A program made the position numbers and the translations under genes. Shown here one piece after another: positions 35,980 to 47,700 of a stretch of 64,000 bases of DNA. Source of the DNA: Cunninghamia lanceolata (taxonomy: Eukaryota; Streptophyta; Pinopsida; Cupressales; Cupressaceae); NCBI GenBank assembly GCA_027924645.1, contig BSBN01000445.1:1984001-2048000 (forward strand). The letters are read 5' to 3'. The first letter of the stretch is position 1, and each line of letters opens with the position of its first letter. A model generated the notes under the pieces. That model ran no database searches, was not told the DNA's origin, and saw only the letters and a program-made list of their open reading frames with translations.

Positions 35980-37116
35980 TTATTCATCTTGTGAGAATGT
36001 GTCCATGAATGCTTTTTGTTGACATTTTGGGAGGTTTGATATGAAGTGATGGTACCCCCGACATGAATTGATCTCATGCCCACTTCTATTGTGAAATGAG
36101 CAATATTTATCATGATTGTGATCTCGCGGTTTATGATGATTGTTATATGACTTCTTGTTGATTCTCAAGGGATAGTTGTTGGCATTTTCATTTCCCAATT
36201 TTGTATGACTATTGTAGTCACAGTTATTGTTGTTTCTAGATGGTGAAGTGTTTTTTGACCCATTTACATCTTGATCATTTATCCAGGAATTGTTATTTGT
36301 ATCATGGTTTATCAACCTTCCATTGGAATCATACTCCCTTCTTCTGCTATCAATAGTAGCTTGGTCAATTCTAAGGGCACTTTCAAGTGCTTCTTCATAT
36401 GATTTGTAAGGGAGTTTTTGGACTTGTTCTCGTATGTAATTGTTGAGAGCATGTAAGAAGAGATCACAAAGTTCTATATGATCCATGTTTGGTGCGCTAG
36501 TTAAAGAATAGAGAACTTTTATCCATTGTGTGATAAAATGTGCAACTGACTCATTGGCTTCTTGTTTGATTGTTAAAAATTCTTGTATTCCTATCTTGAC
36601 TAGTTTGTTTATGTTAAAGGTGGCCAAAAATTAATCAATGAGTTTCCTAAAAGAGTGGATCGATGCTTCTGGAAGTCGATAGTACCAATCTAGAGGGATG
36701 CCCTCTAAAGTTTTTGGAAAAATCTTTGCTACCACCCCATCCCAAGGAAGGAGTTCTTGCACTACCATGATGTAAGCCTTGATATGAGAGTTGGGATCAC
36801 TATCTCCTTTATATTTTGGAAGCTCAGGGAGAGACCGTGGTAGTATAACCTGACGAATGTTGTAGTCAAAAGGCTCCTTTAAATACTCGAGGTATGTTCC
36901 TATGAGGGAGTTATGTGTAGAGGATTTTGTTCCTCCAAACATTAGCACTTCAAGTGGAGCTTGTTGTGTTTGTTGAAAGGGTATGCTAGATTGTTGATAT
37001 CCTAAAAAAGTTGGATGACTAGATGGTGTCATGTTTATGTTTTGAAGATTGGGTGGGATCATTTGTGGTTGATCTTGTGTCATAGGAATCCCACCTATTT
37101 GATTGATACTTGTCAT
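35980..37116 (-). pseudogene. gag: Element D Gag (Tat-type), one stop
   Basis: Single frame from ATG 37116 to 35980, interrupted only by a TAA near 36628. A Gln/Pro-rich N-terminus precedes the capsid core (LPRSLPELPKYKGDSDPNSH, FPKTLEGIPLDWYYRLP, SIHSFRKLID), which is the standard plant retrotransposon Gag fold. The C-terminal part has KYCSFHNRSGHEINSCRGYH near 36065-36125, a Cys-X2-His-X4-His-X4-Cys knuckle like that of element B. It would build particles. With only this nearly intact, D depends on another element for enzymes. Confidence 0.85.
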
Positions 37117-37505
37117 GATGGATTGTGAGGGAAAGGGAGGCTTGAATGTTTCATGGAAGTTTGGACGAGGGGGATTTTGTGTTGCCCCCTAGTTTGATTC
37201 AATCTTATCAATGAAATGATTTCCCTATGCCCTAGGTTTTTCTTGAATTTCGCTTTGACAACCATTTCTAGCTTCAAGGGTCTTGATTTGTTGGACCAAT
37301 TTTCTCTAAGGCCTATGAGTGAGGCTTCTTCCATTCTTTGAGTTTTACAATCTTGAGATGGATTGTTTTGTGTTGGGGTTTGGTTAACCCTACTTGTTCC
37401 TTTTGATAATACTTCACATGTCATGGACATTTTATCTTGATGTATTACATAGGGAGGTTTTTGTGCCCCCCAAGCTTCTTGTAAGATTTTCTTTTGATAG
37501 CTCAC
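37113..37505 (-). pseudogene. Element D leader ORF before gag
   Basis: 130 codons in a different frame from gag, overlapping its start by four bases. Polar, rich in Gln, Lys and Ser, with no known motif. It may be the displaced N-terminus of Gag after a frameshift. Confidence 0.35.
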
Positions 37506-37748
37506 CTAATTGTCTATTTGGGTAGCTATTTTCCTTTGGCTTGTTATGAGTTGGTCATGTTGATATGTTTTGCATTCTTAGCAAGTTTTGATTTCTTCAA
37601 GTTGAATGACCATGTCTTCATATGTGGGGTTGTTAAAAACCAAGAAGTTGTGGGGCGTCTGTTGGATATCCCCTGAATTTGAATCCATCCCAAATTGATT
37701 TAATGATGCAACAAAAATGGGAAGAGACTCTCTCAAAACTTTTTGTTA

Positions 37749-37766
37749 TTCACGTCAGGTTTACCA
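37749..37766 (-). other. Element D primer-binding site
   Basis: Minus strand reads TGGTAAACCTGACGTGAA, five bases after the LTR end. tRNA not assigned. Confidence 0.55.
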
Positions 37767-37771
37767 AAATA

Positions 37772-40336
37772 TGTACGCACAAAATTGTGACTGGTTTCTT
37801 GGGGCTATCGGGTCAGATTTCAGCATGCACATGGACCCTTCCCTCCTTGCCACGGGGTGATCCGTCACATCACTCTCACTCACGTGGAAGTGGCCAGTCG
37901 AGAGGAGGTGAGACATGGTGGGGGTCTGGCTCGTTGGAGAGATGGACTTCATGGAGAGGGGTCGGCAAGTTATGTGGCCTTTGTTGTTGTGTGCTAAGTT
38001 AAATGTTTCATTTGATTGTAGTTGTTGTTGAGATAACCCTATGACCTGAAGGGTCACTAGTTTCTCTTCTTCTGTTGGGGTTTCTTCTATTCTACCTTCA
38101 TGTGGGTAAGTAGTTTCTTGCATTTATGTCCTCTTGTCTCTCAATACATTGGATGAGTTCTTGTTGTATTTGGAGCTGTCTAGTTTCTTCTATCAACAAG
38201 AGGACAAATGGGTCTCCTTGTGGTAGAGTAAAGGCTTCATGTTGTGGTCATGGATTGATCTCCTCAATCTTATTACGGATAGCCCTTACCCACTCTCCTC
38301 TCACTCCTAGGCACATTCAAGAGCCAAGATCGAGGTAGATGTGTGATGACCAACCTCAACTAAATTTAGGGTTTTGACCTAGGGTTTAGTTGACCTAAGG
38401 TTTGACTATGTTTTGACTTGTTTTAACCTTGTGATGTGATCAAGGGTTTGACTAAATTATTTATCATGATTACCTTGTGATGGTATCGAGGGTTTGCAAG
38501 TTCTATTTCTGGGGTTTCTATATACATGCAAACTAAATGATATGCAAATGTGTTTTTGTACTTTTTTAGTATTTTGAAAATAAAAGTGCTCTTTAATCTA
38601 TGAAAGGGAAATATGAATGCAAGCTAATATGACTTTTCCTAATGCAAGTTTAATCTATGTTTTTGGGTTTTCGATTATTTTGAAGTAATCTAATCTAAAA
38701 AGGGAAAATGCTTCTTCAAATAATCTAGATCTAAGAATATGAAAACATGCAAGATCTAACTATCAAGGAAAAAGCAAGGTTTAATTGTTCCCAAGAGAAA
38801 ATTTGATTTTCTAATTACTATTAATTGAATAAAGAAAAGAAGGAACCTGGAAGAAATGAAGATTTGTGTGACTCCACTACACTCAGAAATCCTTGATATT
38901 GACAACCTTGAGTCCTTTTAAAGCAACAGGAGATCCTCTTGACAACAAAATGACACAAAGAAGAAAAAAGAAGCTTGTTGAAGCTTGAAAGAGCTCAATG
39001 AGAGTTTTGGTTGAGCACAATGGTGTTGAATGAAGCAGCGTAATGATGCTTGGTTGAATAATGAATAAAGTAAAAGGCACTTTCATCCTGTAAGAGCATT
39101 TGAATGCTAAGTTGGAGAGAAAAAATTGGCAAGAGTTGTGTGCATAATGAATTTGCCTCTGTGGAAGAGCTTTGAAGCTATGCAACAATGAAATCTTTGA
39201 AGCTTTGAAGAAATAAATAAAGAAATGAGGAAAGAGGCTCAAAGGCCTATGAAGAAGCTTGAAAAAGCTTGTGAAGATGAGAAGAGTATTCTCCAACTTG
39301 CTCAACTTAGAAAATAATGAAGAGGTGAGGGGTATTTTTACATTTGAAGAAGGGATGAGAGGTGGAATTTATTGAGAAGTTAACTCAATTGATTGAAGAG
39401 TTAACAAGGATTGATTGGGGAGTGAACTCAATTGATTAGAGAGTGATGAAGCAATGATAGCTTATCATTGAAGAAGAAATAGAGTTAGAAGAATGCATGA
39501 GATTGATTAAGTTGTTAATTTTAGATAAAATGGAGCTAATTATGCATTTGTGGGTGCATGAAATAGTCAATTCCATATTAGGCATAAAAAATTATGTGAA
39601 CTAGAAGAAAAACGGGTGAAAATGAGTGAGAAACTTGAGTTTTTCTGTGGCTGGAAACATGACAAGGTCACCCAGGGGAGATCATGGGTCGCCCAGGGGG
39701 AGATCATGGGTCCCCCAGGGGGAGATCATGGATCCCCCAGGGGGTGACCATGGGTCGCTTGGGGGGGAGACCATGGGTCACCCGGGGGGAGATCCGGACA
39801 GAAAGGGGATTTAGAGGAAAAGCATGATGGGAAATGGTAGAAGAGAGAAAAAGGAGGTATTCTACCTCTGGAAATAGGTTAGTCATGTGTAAGAATCCAA
39901 ATCTCCACTTGCACCTATAGGATCTCCTAGGGGAGATCTAGAAATAATAGGGGGAGATTTAGATTGGTGGAGTGGAACTAAAAACCAAAAGTAGCAGATG
40001 GATAGGGGGACCTCTAGAATGCTTCTAGGGGGTGGAGAGGATGAAAAACACAAGGGAAAGGTGAAAACTCACCTACAAGATGCTTACGAGGCTTAGGAGT
40101 AAGGTCAAAAGCCCAGAAGATGCAAATCAACAAGTGTCACAAAAAGTGTCAAAAAGTGTCGCAAGTGACGAGAAAGGAAAAATGACAAGGAAGAAATAAC
40201 ACAAGCCAAGAAAGAGTACACATCATCAAGAGGTTTACTTCTTAAAGTACATTATTTCACACTTACATGTACGTGACAAGGATTTGAATCATCATAGGGT
40301 TCCTCGTGGAGGCTGTGTGTGTTTTATGTGCTTACA
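37772..40336 (-). repeat. Element D 5' LTR (uninterrupted)
   Basis: 2565 bases, the unbroken sister of 19154-20401 plus 30455-31724. A G-rich minisatellite of about 25-base units with CCCCCAGGGGG junctions lies at 39665-39790, with more copies than the sister LTR. TATA region near 39330 is mutated. Confidence 0.88.
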
Positions 40337-40858
40337 GCTACAGATAGCACAAGATCAATAGAACCAATATGCTAACACCAAGAGAGTGGATCATGAGTTC
40401 CAGGTTGTGTAGAGAGTTTTCTTGCGTGTTTAACCTCATAAGAGTTCTATCTATTATGGAAAGGGCTCTAAGTTGGCTCCGAATATGTTGGACCTTTTGG
40501 GGTCTTGGAGAGGATTGGTCTAGTTGCATATTGCTTAGAATTGCCACCCAGCCTGTCTCGTATCCATGATGGTTTTCATGTGTTTATGCTTAAGAAATAT
40601 GTACCTAATTTATCTCATGTTTTGGAGTGGGATGCTCTATAGATGGTGTAGGATGAACAACTAACCCTAGAACCCATTTTCATATTGGATCAATGAACAT
40701 TAGACCTGTGAGGATGCCAGTTGGACCAGGTCAAGGTCTAGTGGGATCTCTATGATGAGTCTTTTGTGACATGGGAGGATACAACCAAGATGAGATTGTT
40801 GTTTCCTTATCTTTTTAATGGATTCTAAGAGGAAGCCCAATATTAGAGGGGGAGAATG
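40337..40858 (+). pseudogene. pol: Element J integrase C-terminus and chromodomain
   Basis: Picks up exactly where 19153 stops: LQIAQDQ, then YANTKRVDHEFQVV, KPHKSSIYYGKGSKLAP and YLRNMYLIYLMF-like text in shifting frames. It ends with a chromodomain (VKV-stop-WDLYDESFVTWEDTTKMR...FPYLF, near 40730-40820). A chromodomain marks the chromovirus lineage and in the family guides insertion to modified histones. After it comes AGAGGGGGAGAATG, the PPT. Several TAG stops and shifts. Confidence 0.88.
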
Positions 40859-43790
40859 TGAGGCCTAGCTAGTATTGCTCTTGAGACCATGATATGATAC
40901 TATTTATAGTTGTCTATTTTGTTGTGTGTGATAGGACATGGTTGATATTACTATTTTTTGAATTATGGATCTATATGTTTTGATATGCATTTTTTATATA
41001 TACTTATGGATGTTTAGACATTATTTTGGAATGCAGATGAAATTATATGCTTTAATTTAATAAAATGTTTTGATTATAAAGTATTAATAATCATGTATTT
41101 AAATTTTCACAGAATGAGTATTTTAGATTAATTTAATAATTAATTGATGTTAGATGTTTCAGATGTTTATTATTTTATTAATTCATTTCTTCAACAATAT
41201 TTAAGAGATGTATTGATGTTTGAATTGAGTTTTGCAGGTGGGCAGTCTAGATCCCTTTAGATTGGAGGCAATTCCAAATGCTCAATTTTATTAATTTATT
41301 TTTATATTTTGTTGCGTAGAAATTAAGTGTTCTTATGTCAGGGGTATTTGGATTAATTATCTTGGTACTTTAATTTTATGGTTACTTTAATTAGTATGTG
41401 GGGGAAATATGCTTTATTTGTTATTTGATTTTATTAAGTTATTTATTTAAAAAGTCATTTTATTATTGCTTTTTTGGACTTATATTTTTGGGGAAAATGA
41501 AAGGTTGAGGGAAAAATCTATTTTATGATGGAATTGCAATCATTTTGGGGGGCATGTTGTGTGTGCATGAGTGATGAAGCTTGGATCTTGTTCTTGAATT
41601 CTTGGTGCTGGTATAAGATTGTAGTGTGAAAATTGGCTAGAAAAAGAATAGCAATGGAAAGAGAAGTGGATATTGGCTAGAAAATTCTCTGTTGAAAAAG
41701 TATTGCTTGAATTATACCTAATTTCTTGGGCTGATCCTAACTTTGACAACCAAGGTAGGGTTTGGGTTTTCTTCAAATTCTTGTTTGATATTGGTAAATG
41801 TTGGTATGGTTGTTATTTCTATATTTTTACATAAAACAATGAAGTTGCAAGAAATTTTATGTTGAATGTGTTTTTGTGGTAATCTGGCATGCATGTGTAT
41901 TTTGGGGGTTTAGGTGTGTAAAGGGAGCTGATCTTGCTTGAGAGATGAGATCCTCCCTCATGTGGGGTTGAGAAGGGCATGTAACCTCTCTTGGGGGTGT
42001 GGGGGCTATTATGTGAAAATAGAGGATGTGAGGGTTGATATGATGAAGGGTTGTAAAAATGAAGTTGTGTTGTGTGTTGATGGAAGAGAGGTATTGATTT
42101 TATCTGTGGTGTGATAGGGAGTTGTGCTAAAGGGTTGTGATGGTGGAAGAGTTGATGGGTTTTTGATATTTCTGTTGTAAATGAAATTTTGAAAAGAAAA
42201 GTAATATTGTTAATTTACCCCAAGAGAGAAGGGAATCCCCCTTTTCCCCCTTTACAAGAATCTATAATCAGGTTCTTTATGTGTGAGTCCACTAGTAATG
42301 GTTTTAGTTTTGTTTTTCCTTGATTTACTTGGACATTAGAATTGATCTCCTACTCAAGGTGCACTTGGTTTGCAAGTCCTATAGTCGGGAGGAGAGCGGG
42401 ACTGGGCTGCTCAGTTTTGTGTATGTAGGTTTGTTGTAGATTGCAATGTGGACAAAAGATTTCGGTTGAAGGGAAATTATATTTTAATGTATTGATGAAA
42501 TTCATATCAATTGTCAATGTTGATCAAAATAATGTTTTTTATATTAATGATCTATATTAGATTTGTTGAAGGAAAAAAATAATTGGATCAGCTGTAACTA
42601 TGTATTTTATACTGAAATTTCTATTAGTATAATGTTGATTATTTGATTTAGTTAATGCCCTGCATAATGCAGGGGACTGTAAATTGATGTATTGTTCAAT
42701 GTAATTGAATTGATATTGGTAAAAATCCTAGGAAGTTATACTCAGCATGGATAACATTTTTTATCAATTATATATTTATATTGAATGGTAGTTTTGGTTT
42801 TATTAAATAGATTTTGATTAAATTTTAATAGCATTCCTTTGAGGTAGTTGTGGCATCCACAACTACCACAGTATTAACTATGGGAGCTGTGGGGAGCCAT
42901 AGCTCCCCAAACACTTTCTTGGCCAACTGTGGCTGGGCCTTAGTGCCTGCCACAGGCCATGGCCTGTGCCTTACAAATGATGTTCTTTTTTTTATTCAAT
43001 GCCTCTTCATAGTAAGTTTAACAGTTGATAAAACTCTTTGTTTCGATTTGTATATATATATATATACCATTTGTATATGTATATATATGTATATGAATAT
43101 ATATAATATCAATAATATAGTACTCACTATGTATATAGATATAAAATATAAATGCATAACTATTATAAATTTCTTTTCAGATTATGTTGTATAGCTTGGA
43201 TATTTATAAATATATAATTTTATATTGTATAATTCAATAAAATTTGAATAAAGTTATAAATTAAAGAATTTGATTCTTTGTTTATATATGTTTAAAGAAA
43301 CTAAAGATTTATCTTGTATCTATTTTTATAGTGAAGATACATCCACTTTCTATGTGTTGAGATTTCATTTCTAAAATGACTCTTCATTAAAACAATATGC
43401 TATATTCATTTATGATAATTTAGTTAGAAAGAATGTTATTTTAAATTGTTAAATGCAATGGTGTTATTTCATCTTGTTGTTAGAAAATGTTAAGAAATTT
43501 AAATGTTAGATAAGTCAGTAAAATAAACTTTATGTTTTATTTCATTAAATTTGATAGTTCAATTTTACTTATTTTATGATAATGGCTTCAGGAGGTTGAT
43601 TTAACTAATTTGTACAATTTTCCTTGTTTCAGTTATAAACAAATAATTTCCTCTCTCTAGTTCTCAACTACTTGTTGAATAGAGAATTTGTGCTCTAGGT
43701 AAAATTTTCAACAATTGGTATAAATAAAGTATTTTAGAAAAAATGAAAATCTTTCTCAATTTAGTATTTTATCTTAACTTATTAGTGTTA
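40859..43790 (+). repeat. Element J 3' LTR (start firm, end not resolved) and unassigned AT-rich DNA
   Basis: The LTR starts TGAGGCCTAG directly after the J PPT. I could not find its end because no 5' LTR is present for comparison. Further on there are an inverted repeat CCCTGCATAATGCAGGG (near 42658), a GC-rich palindromic patch (42850-42970) and TA-rich microsatellites (43048-43110). No gene seen. Confidence 0.55.
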
Positions 43791-45246
43791 ATTAGGGGTG
43801 GGCATGACAATAGAGATCTATCAATCCATCCAATCAACTCTTGCTTAAGAATGTAAGGCTATCTTAAGTATAGAAATAAATATATCTATCCATCCTGGTG
43901 CTGGTCACATGGCCAGCAACATTAGCCAATCATCCAATCAATCCATCATTGATTTTGAACTTGATAGGGGCAACAAACTTGTTTATATTTTTTTATCATT
44001 TGTGCATGCTTTCTTGCTTGCTTGTGTGTGTTATCATTTTTTTCTTCCATTGGTACATCAGTCCTTGCAGCATGTTGTCACCACAAGATCATGGCCTTCC
44101 ATATCATGGTGCCCAATGGCATATGTTTTCTTAGGAAATTTATCTTTATACACGAGACACATCATCATCTTGGTCTTTATACCTTGGTGCATAATGCCTA
44201 GTGCTATATCAAACTATATGATTTCTCACCCAGTGTAGCATAACATATCATTCATCCATTTCATCCACCCCTTATATTTTCTTCATCTCCTTAACCAATC
44301 TATTTCATCCATTTCGAGAGCATACTTGTGTTCTTCTAACCTACCTATCCTCTCAATGGGGCATACCATCCCTCCATCATTCCTCCTCATCACTCATCTA
44401 AGTGGCTGGGGAATCATCATCCCTTTTCAACCCAACACTATGTTTTAAACTTTTTTGACACGATGTCATGCTTCTTTTAGTCATGACACCGTATCAAAGC
44501 GGGGAAAAATGTAGACACCTGAAATTGACCATGTCCATTACAACACCTTGTCAACATCACCTTGTGTCACCTTGTGACACATTTGTCCTAGGTCCCCCTT
44601 TATCCCAAATTAATTAAATAAATAAGATTTATTTAATTAATTAATCTATTTTATCCATTTCCTAGATTAATTAAATAAATCATATTTATTTAATTAATTT
44701 TATCTATTTTCCCTTTTATCCAAATCAATTAAATAAATTGAATATTTATTTATTTAATTTATCCTCACATTATCCCCCCTCTCTAATAATTATTTAAATA
44801 ATTTTATTATTTAAATTAATTATTGAGAGTCACATGACTAGCTTGTCCTCATCCTCATCCACTTGCCACAATTAATAAATGAGAGGCACAAAAGTCAAAT
44901 TGGCTTTGCATCTCAACCATCCAATTCAAATTACACCTCTTAATCTCAACCATTCACATAAGGATTGCCCTAATCCTCCACCTCTTAATCCTATCCATCC
45001 ATCCTATCAACTAAGAATCTATAAATCTAGCCTCAACCAAGCCATTATCAAGACACAATCAAGTAATGTTATGTTGTCGATTTAGTGAGCAATCAACATA
45101 TCATCCTATTAATGAGCATAGCTAGGTAGTACTAGGGTGCATACTACTTTCTCTCTATCGAGGAGAAAGAGTAGTCTATGGTAAAAGGTATTTGATTTGA
45201 TTTCATTATCTTTATGTTATTTACCTTGTCTATTTTCTATTCTTCA
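43791..45246 (+). mobile_element. Element F, 5'-truncated relative of B with its LTR
   Basis: 43930-44500 matches the 3' interior of B (ATTTGTGCATG...CTTGCTTGTGTGTGTTATC, then a GAGAGCATAC segment and the PPT GCGGGGAAAAA). The LTR begins at 44510 with TGTAGACACCTG and has the AT palindrome array at 44600-44830. Its end is set near 45246, where Copia coding sequence starts; this edge is uncertain. No 5' LTR or TSD found. Confidence 0.65.
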
Positions 45247-46010
45247 CTACCAAAATGGGTTTTGGAGCCACATGGATAATGCCTTCTTAAGATGACTTCA
45301 TTGTTGACTTGACTAGGGAGCAGGATAAGTTGATACAGCTGAGCACCATGAAATCTTCTAAAACTCATGCTCTTATTTCTAGAAATGGGAAACAACAAGA
45401 CTCAAACAAAGGGGAGAAAAAAAATCACAAAAGGAAAAGGAAACTAAGGAAGATAAGCAATCTAAACCCTCCAAATCTAACACTGAAAACTTTTCAAATC
45501 AAGGAAAACCTATGAAAGAAAAAGTTAAGTGTGCCTATTGCAAGAAAATTAGGCATGATGAGCACAAATGTATGAATAAATGGATTGACCATCTCATGCA
45601 TCTTCTTGAGAAGAATAATATAGAGGTTCTTGAATCCATCAAAGAGTCCTCATCAAACCAAGAAACTTCTATGGAAAAAGAAAAAGAGAAATCTAAGTGC
45701 AAGGCACTTGTTGCATCTACAGTCTTTGAGGTTGGGACATGGATTCTTGATTTTGGAGTTTCTCATCACATGACCTCTTCACTGATTATGTTCTCATCAT
45801 TACGACCTACAAATACATCTAAAATCTTGACAGCTAACAAAATTTATATGGATGTTTGTAGGAAAGGAACTATTGACATAGGCAAAGGATGTTTCACACT
45901 GATTTTCTTTTCATTCCTAAATTGTCTAACAATCTCCTTTCCATATATCAGATTACAAATAGTGGGGCGGGAAAGACTATTGAGTTCACATTAGATTTGG
46001 TATTTATTTG
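45247..46010 (+). pseudogene. gag: Element K, Copia Gag C-terminus and protease fragment
   Basis: Starts inside a Copia Gag (DDFIVDLTREQDKLIQL, near 45290). It has a complete knuckle CAYCKKIRHDEHKC (Cys-X2-Cys-X4-His-X4-Cys, near 45532-45575) and then protease WILDFGVSHHMTSS (near 45745), where the catalytic Ser of DSG has become Phe. Two frames are needed. No promoter or LTR on the left, so it is cut by F or was already truncated. Confidence 0.75.
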
Positions 46011-47068
46011 AGATTTGTGGAGAATAGATGTTGTTACAGTTGGCAAGGTTGATAATTTCTCTTGTCTTTACACCTTCTCACACTTTGATCCTAATGGTTC
46101 CTTCTCTAACATTCACACTCCTTCATCTAGTGTGGATAGTACATCAGAGGTTCAACTTGGTCACTTGAACCTTCATGTTCTTAGGACAAGCTTAACATCT
46201 CCCCCACCATCACCTATTACTACTTCAGAGTTTCATGTTGCTACCTTAGAGTTTTGTGTTGCTTCCTTGAGAACTTCCAGTGATTCCTTGTAGTAGGATA
46301 TTCATATAAGTTTTCCAAATGATTGGGACACATTTCTACCTAATAACTATTACTTATTTGTAGATTCCCACATTTTAGATCTTGATGACAATATTAAGGA
46401 CATATGTCTTCTCTTTGATGATAGTTCTTTTTCTACTACAAAGTTCAAAGAGGCTTCACTAAGGGCTTCTAGAGATTCTTTATAGTAGGACTTCACATGG
46501 GATTTGGATTATAGCCACATGGCATGTATTGACATTCCACACATCACTTCTTTGGATCCCACTCTTCATCAGTTTCACATGACTTTGAGAGGATACTTAT
46601 TTCAGTTAGTCCTGAGACACTTGACTTGGTTGTGAGACATTTCAGCATCAGCATTAGGGAACATGAGAAACTTCCAAAACCATACATCTTGATTCCTTCA
46701 TACATTCCACTTGAGCAGGAATTCAGTAGTTTGACAACTCAGGGTTTCTATTTTCCAAAAGGAAGATGCATAATTTTTTGCAGAGGGACCTACTAAAATA
46801 TTCACTATGTGACATTCTATGTTGACTTTCTTCCTCTTGTTTTTGGAGGCACACATGGGCCCTATCTTGTAGGGACTTAAAGACTATCATCTTTAGGAGT
46901 TTTGTTTCGTGTCTAGTACACTTCCTCTTTTTTCTCTCTTTTGGAGGGAAGTTTTTCCCCATTAGGTTTTCTTCCTTTCTCCAGTTTATGAGAGATTGCA
47001 TTGTACATGGGTACCTCATCAGACCAAGTTTTTGGGACCCATCTTTCTTTGTGCCCAATTAAGTTATG
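46011..47068 (+). pseudogene. Element K, decayed 3' coding or spacer region
   Basis: Short open stretches without clear integrase or RT motifs. Ser/Thr-rich text includes a twice-used phrase (ASLRTSSDSL near 46265 and ASLRASRDSL near 46455). It probably replaced pol or is non-autonomous filler; function unknown. Confidence 0.4.
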
Positions 47069-47700
47069 CTTAAGGAGGGTGTTAGTGTAGAAGATTATTA
47101 AGTAATTACTTAAGTAATTATGCATGTATTTCTACACATGGCATTAAACTATCTTAGGTGGCTATGTTATGACTTTGAGAGTTGGTCAAACTCTTCCAAG
47201 GTATGTGGCATGACCTCTTACTATTTTGGAGGAACAAACTCTTGCCATCGCTATTAGTGAGTATGAGTCAACTTCTTATGTGACTCAACCAATTCTCCTA
47301 TATGTACAATATTATTCATAATAATATTAATTAGTTCAAATTATTCATTTAAATTTGTGTTCTCTTTGCATTGCATTATTTATTTTTGATCACAGAGGTT
47401 GAGTGTGTTTTTTCCTATCTTCCATGGATCATCCATACTAGTGAACATTGCAGAGATTCGAGTGAATTCCAATAGAAACTATATCCCAAGGGTCTTCAAA
47501 CTCAAGTTCTATTTGGGATTTTATTTTCTAGGCAGCATAATTGTCACCTCTCAAATGTTAAGAGTTAGGAAGCATGATTTTGGGAGCATTAGTAGCCATT
47601 GTTTATAGTTTTGAGGTCCCTTACCTCTCTAGATGTAACCCTTATATCTCCTTGAAATTTTATATGGATGATGCCACAAACATCATTGTTGCATCTTTAT
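47069..47700 (+). repeat. Element K PPT and 3' LTR (end approximate)
   Basis: The PPT TTAAGGAGGG precedes TGTTAGTGTAG at 47080, a typical Copia LTR start. Just inside lies the 18-base perfect palindrome TAATTACTTAAGTAATTA (47103-47120). LTR end not determined. Confidence 0.55.

Larger units (their letters stand above)
19154..40336 (-). mobile_element. Element D, pol-less Tat-like LTR retrotransposon (carries B and E)
   Basis: Two 2.5-kb repeats (19154-31724 with B inside, and 37772-40336) flank an internal region whose Gag reads on the minus strand. On that strand each LTR starts TGTAAGCAC (or TATAAGCAC) and ends TGCGTACA or GCATACA, an imperfect inverted terminal pair. A PBS follows the LTR at 37766 and a PPT precedes the other at 31725. 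D sits between codons of J integrase: the left side ends at IHK-Q and the right side resumes at LQIAQD. Without B, E and their target repeats D is about 10.2 kb. No RT, RNase H or integrase is visible, so it is non-autonomous. Confidence 0.85.

Noticed and set aside
43040..43150. Possible short membrane protein encoded over TATATA repeats
   Set aside because: Ile/Tyr-rich translation of a microsatellite; no coding signal.
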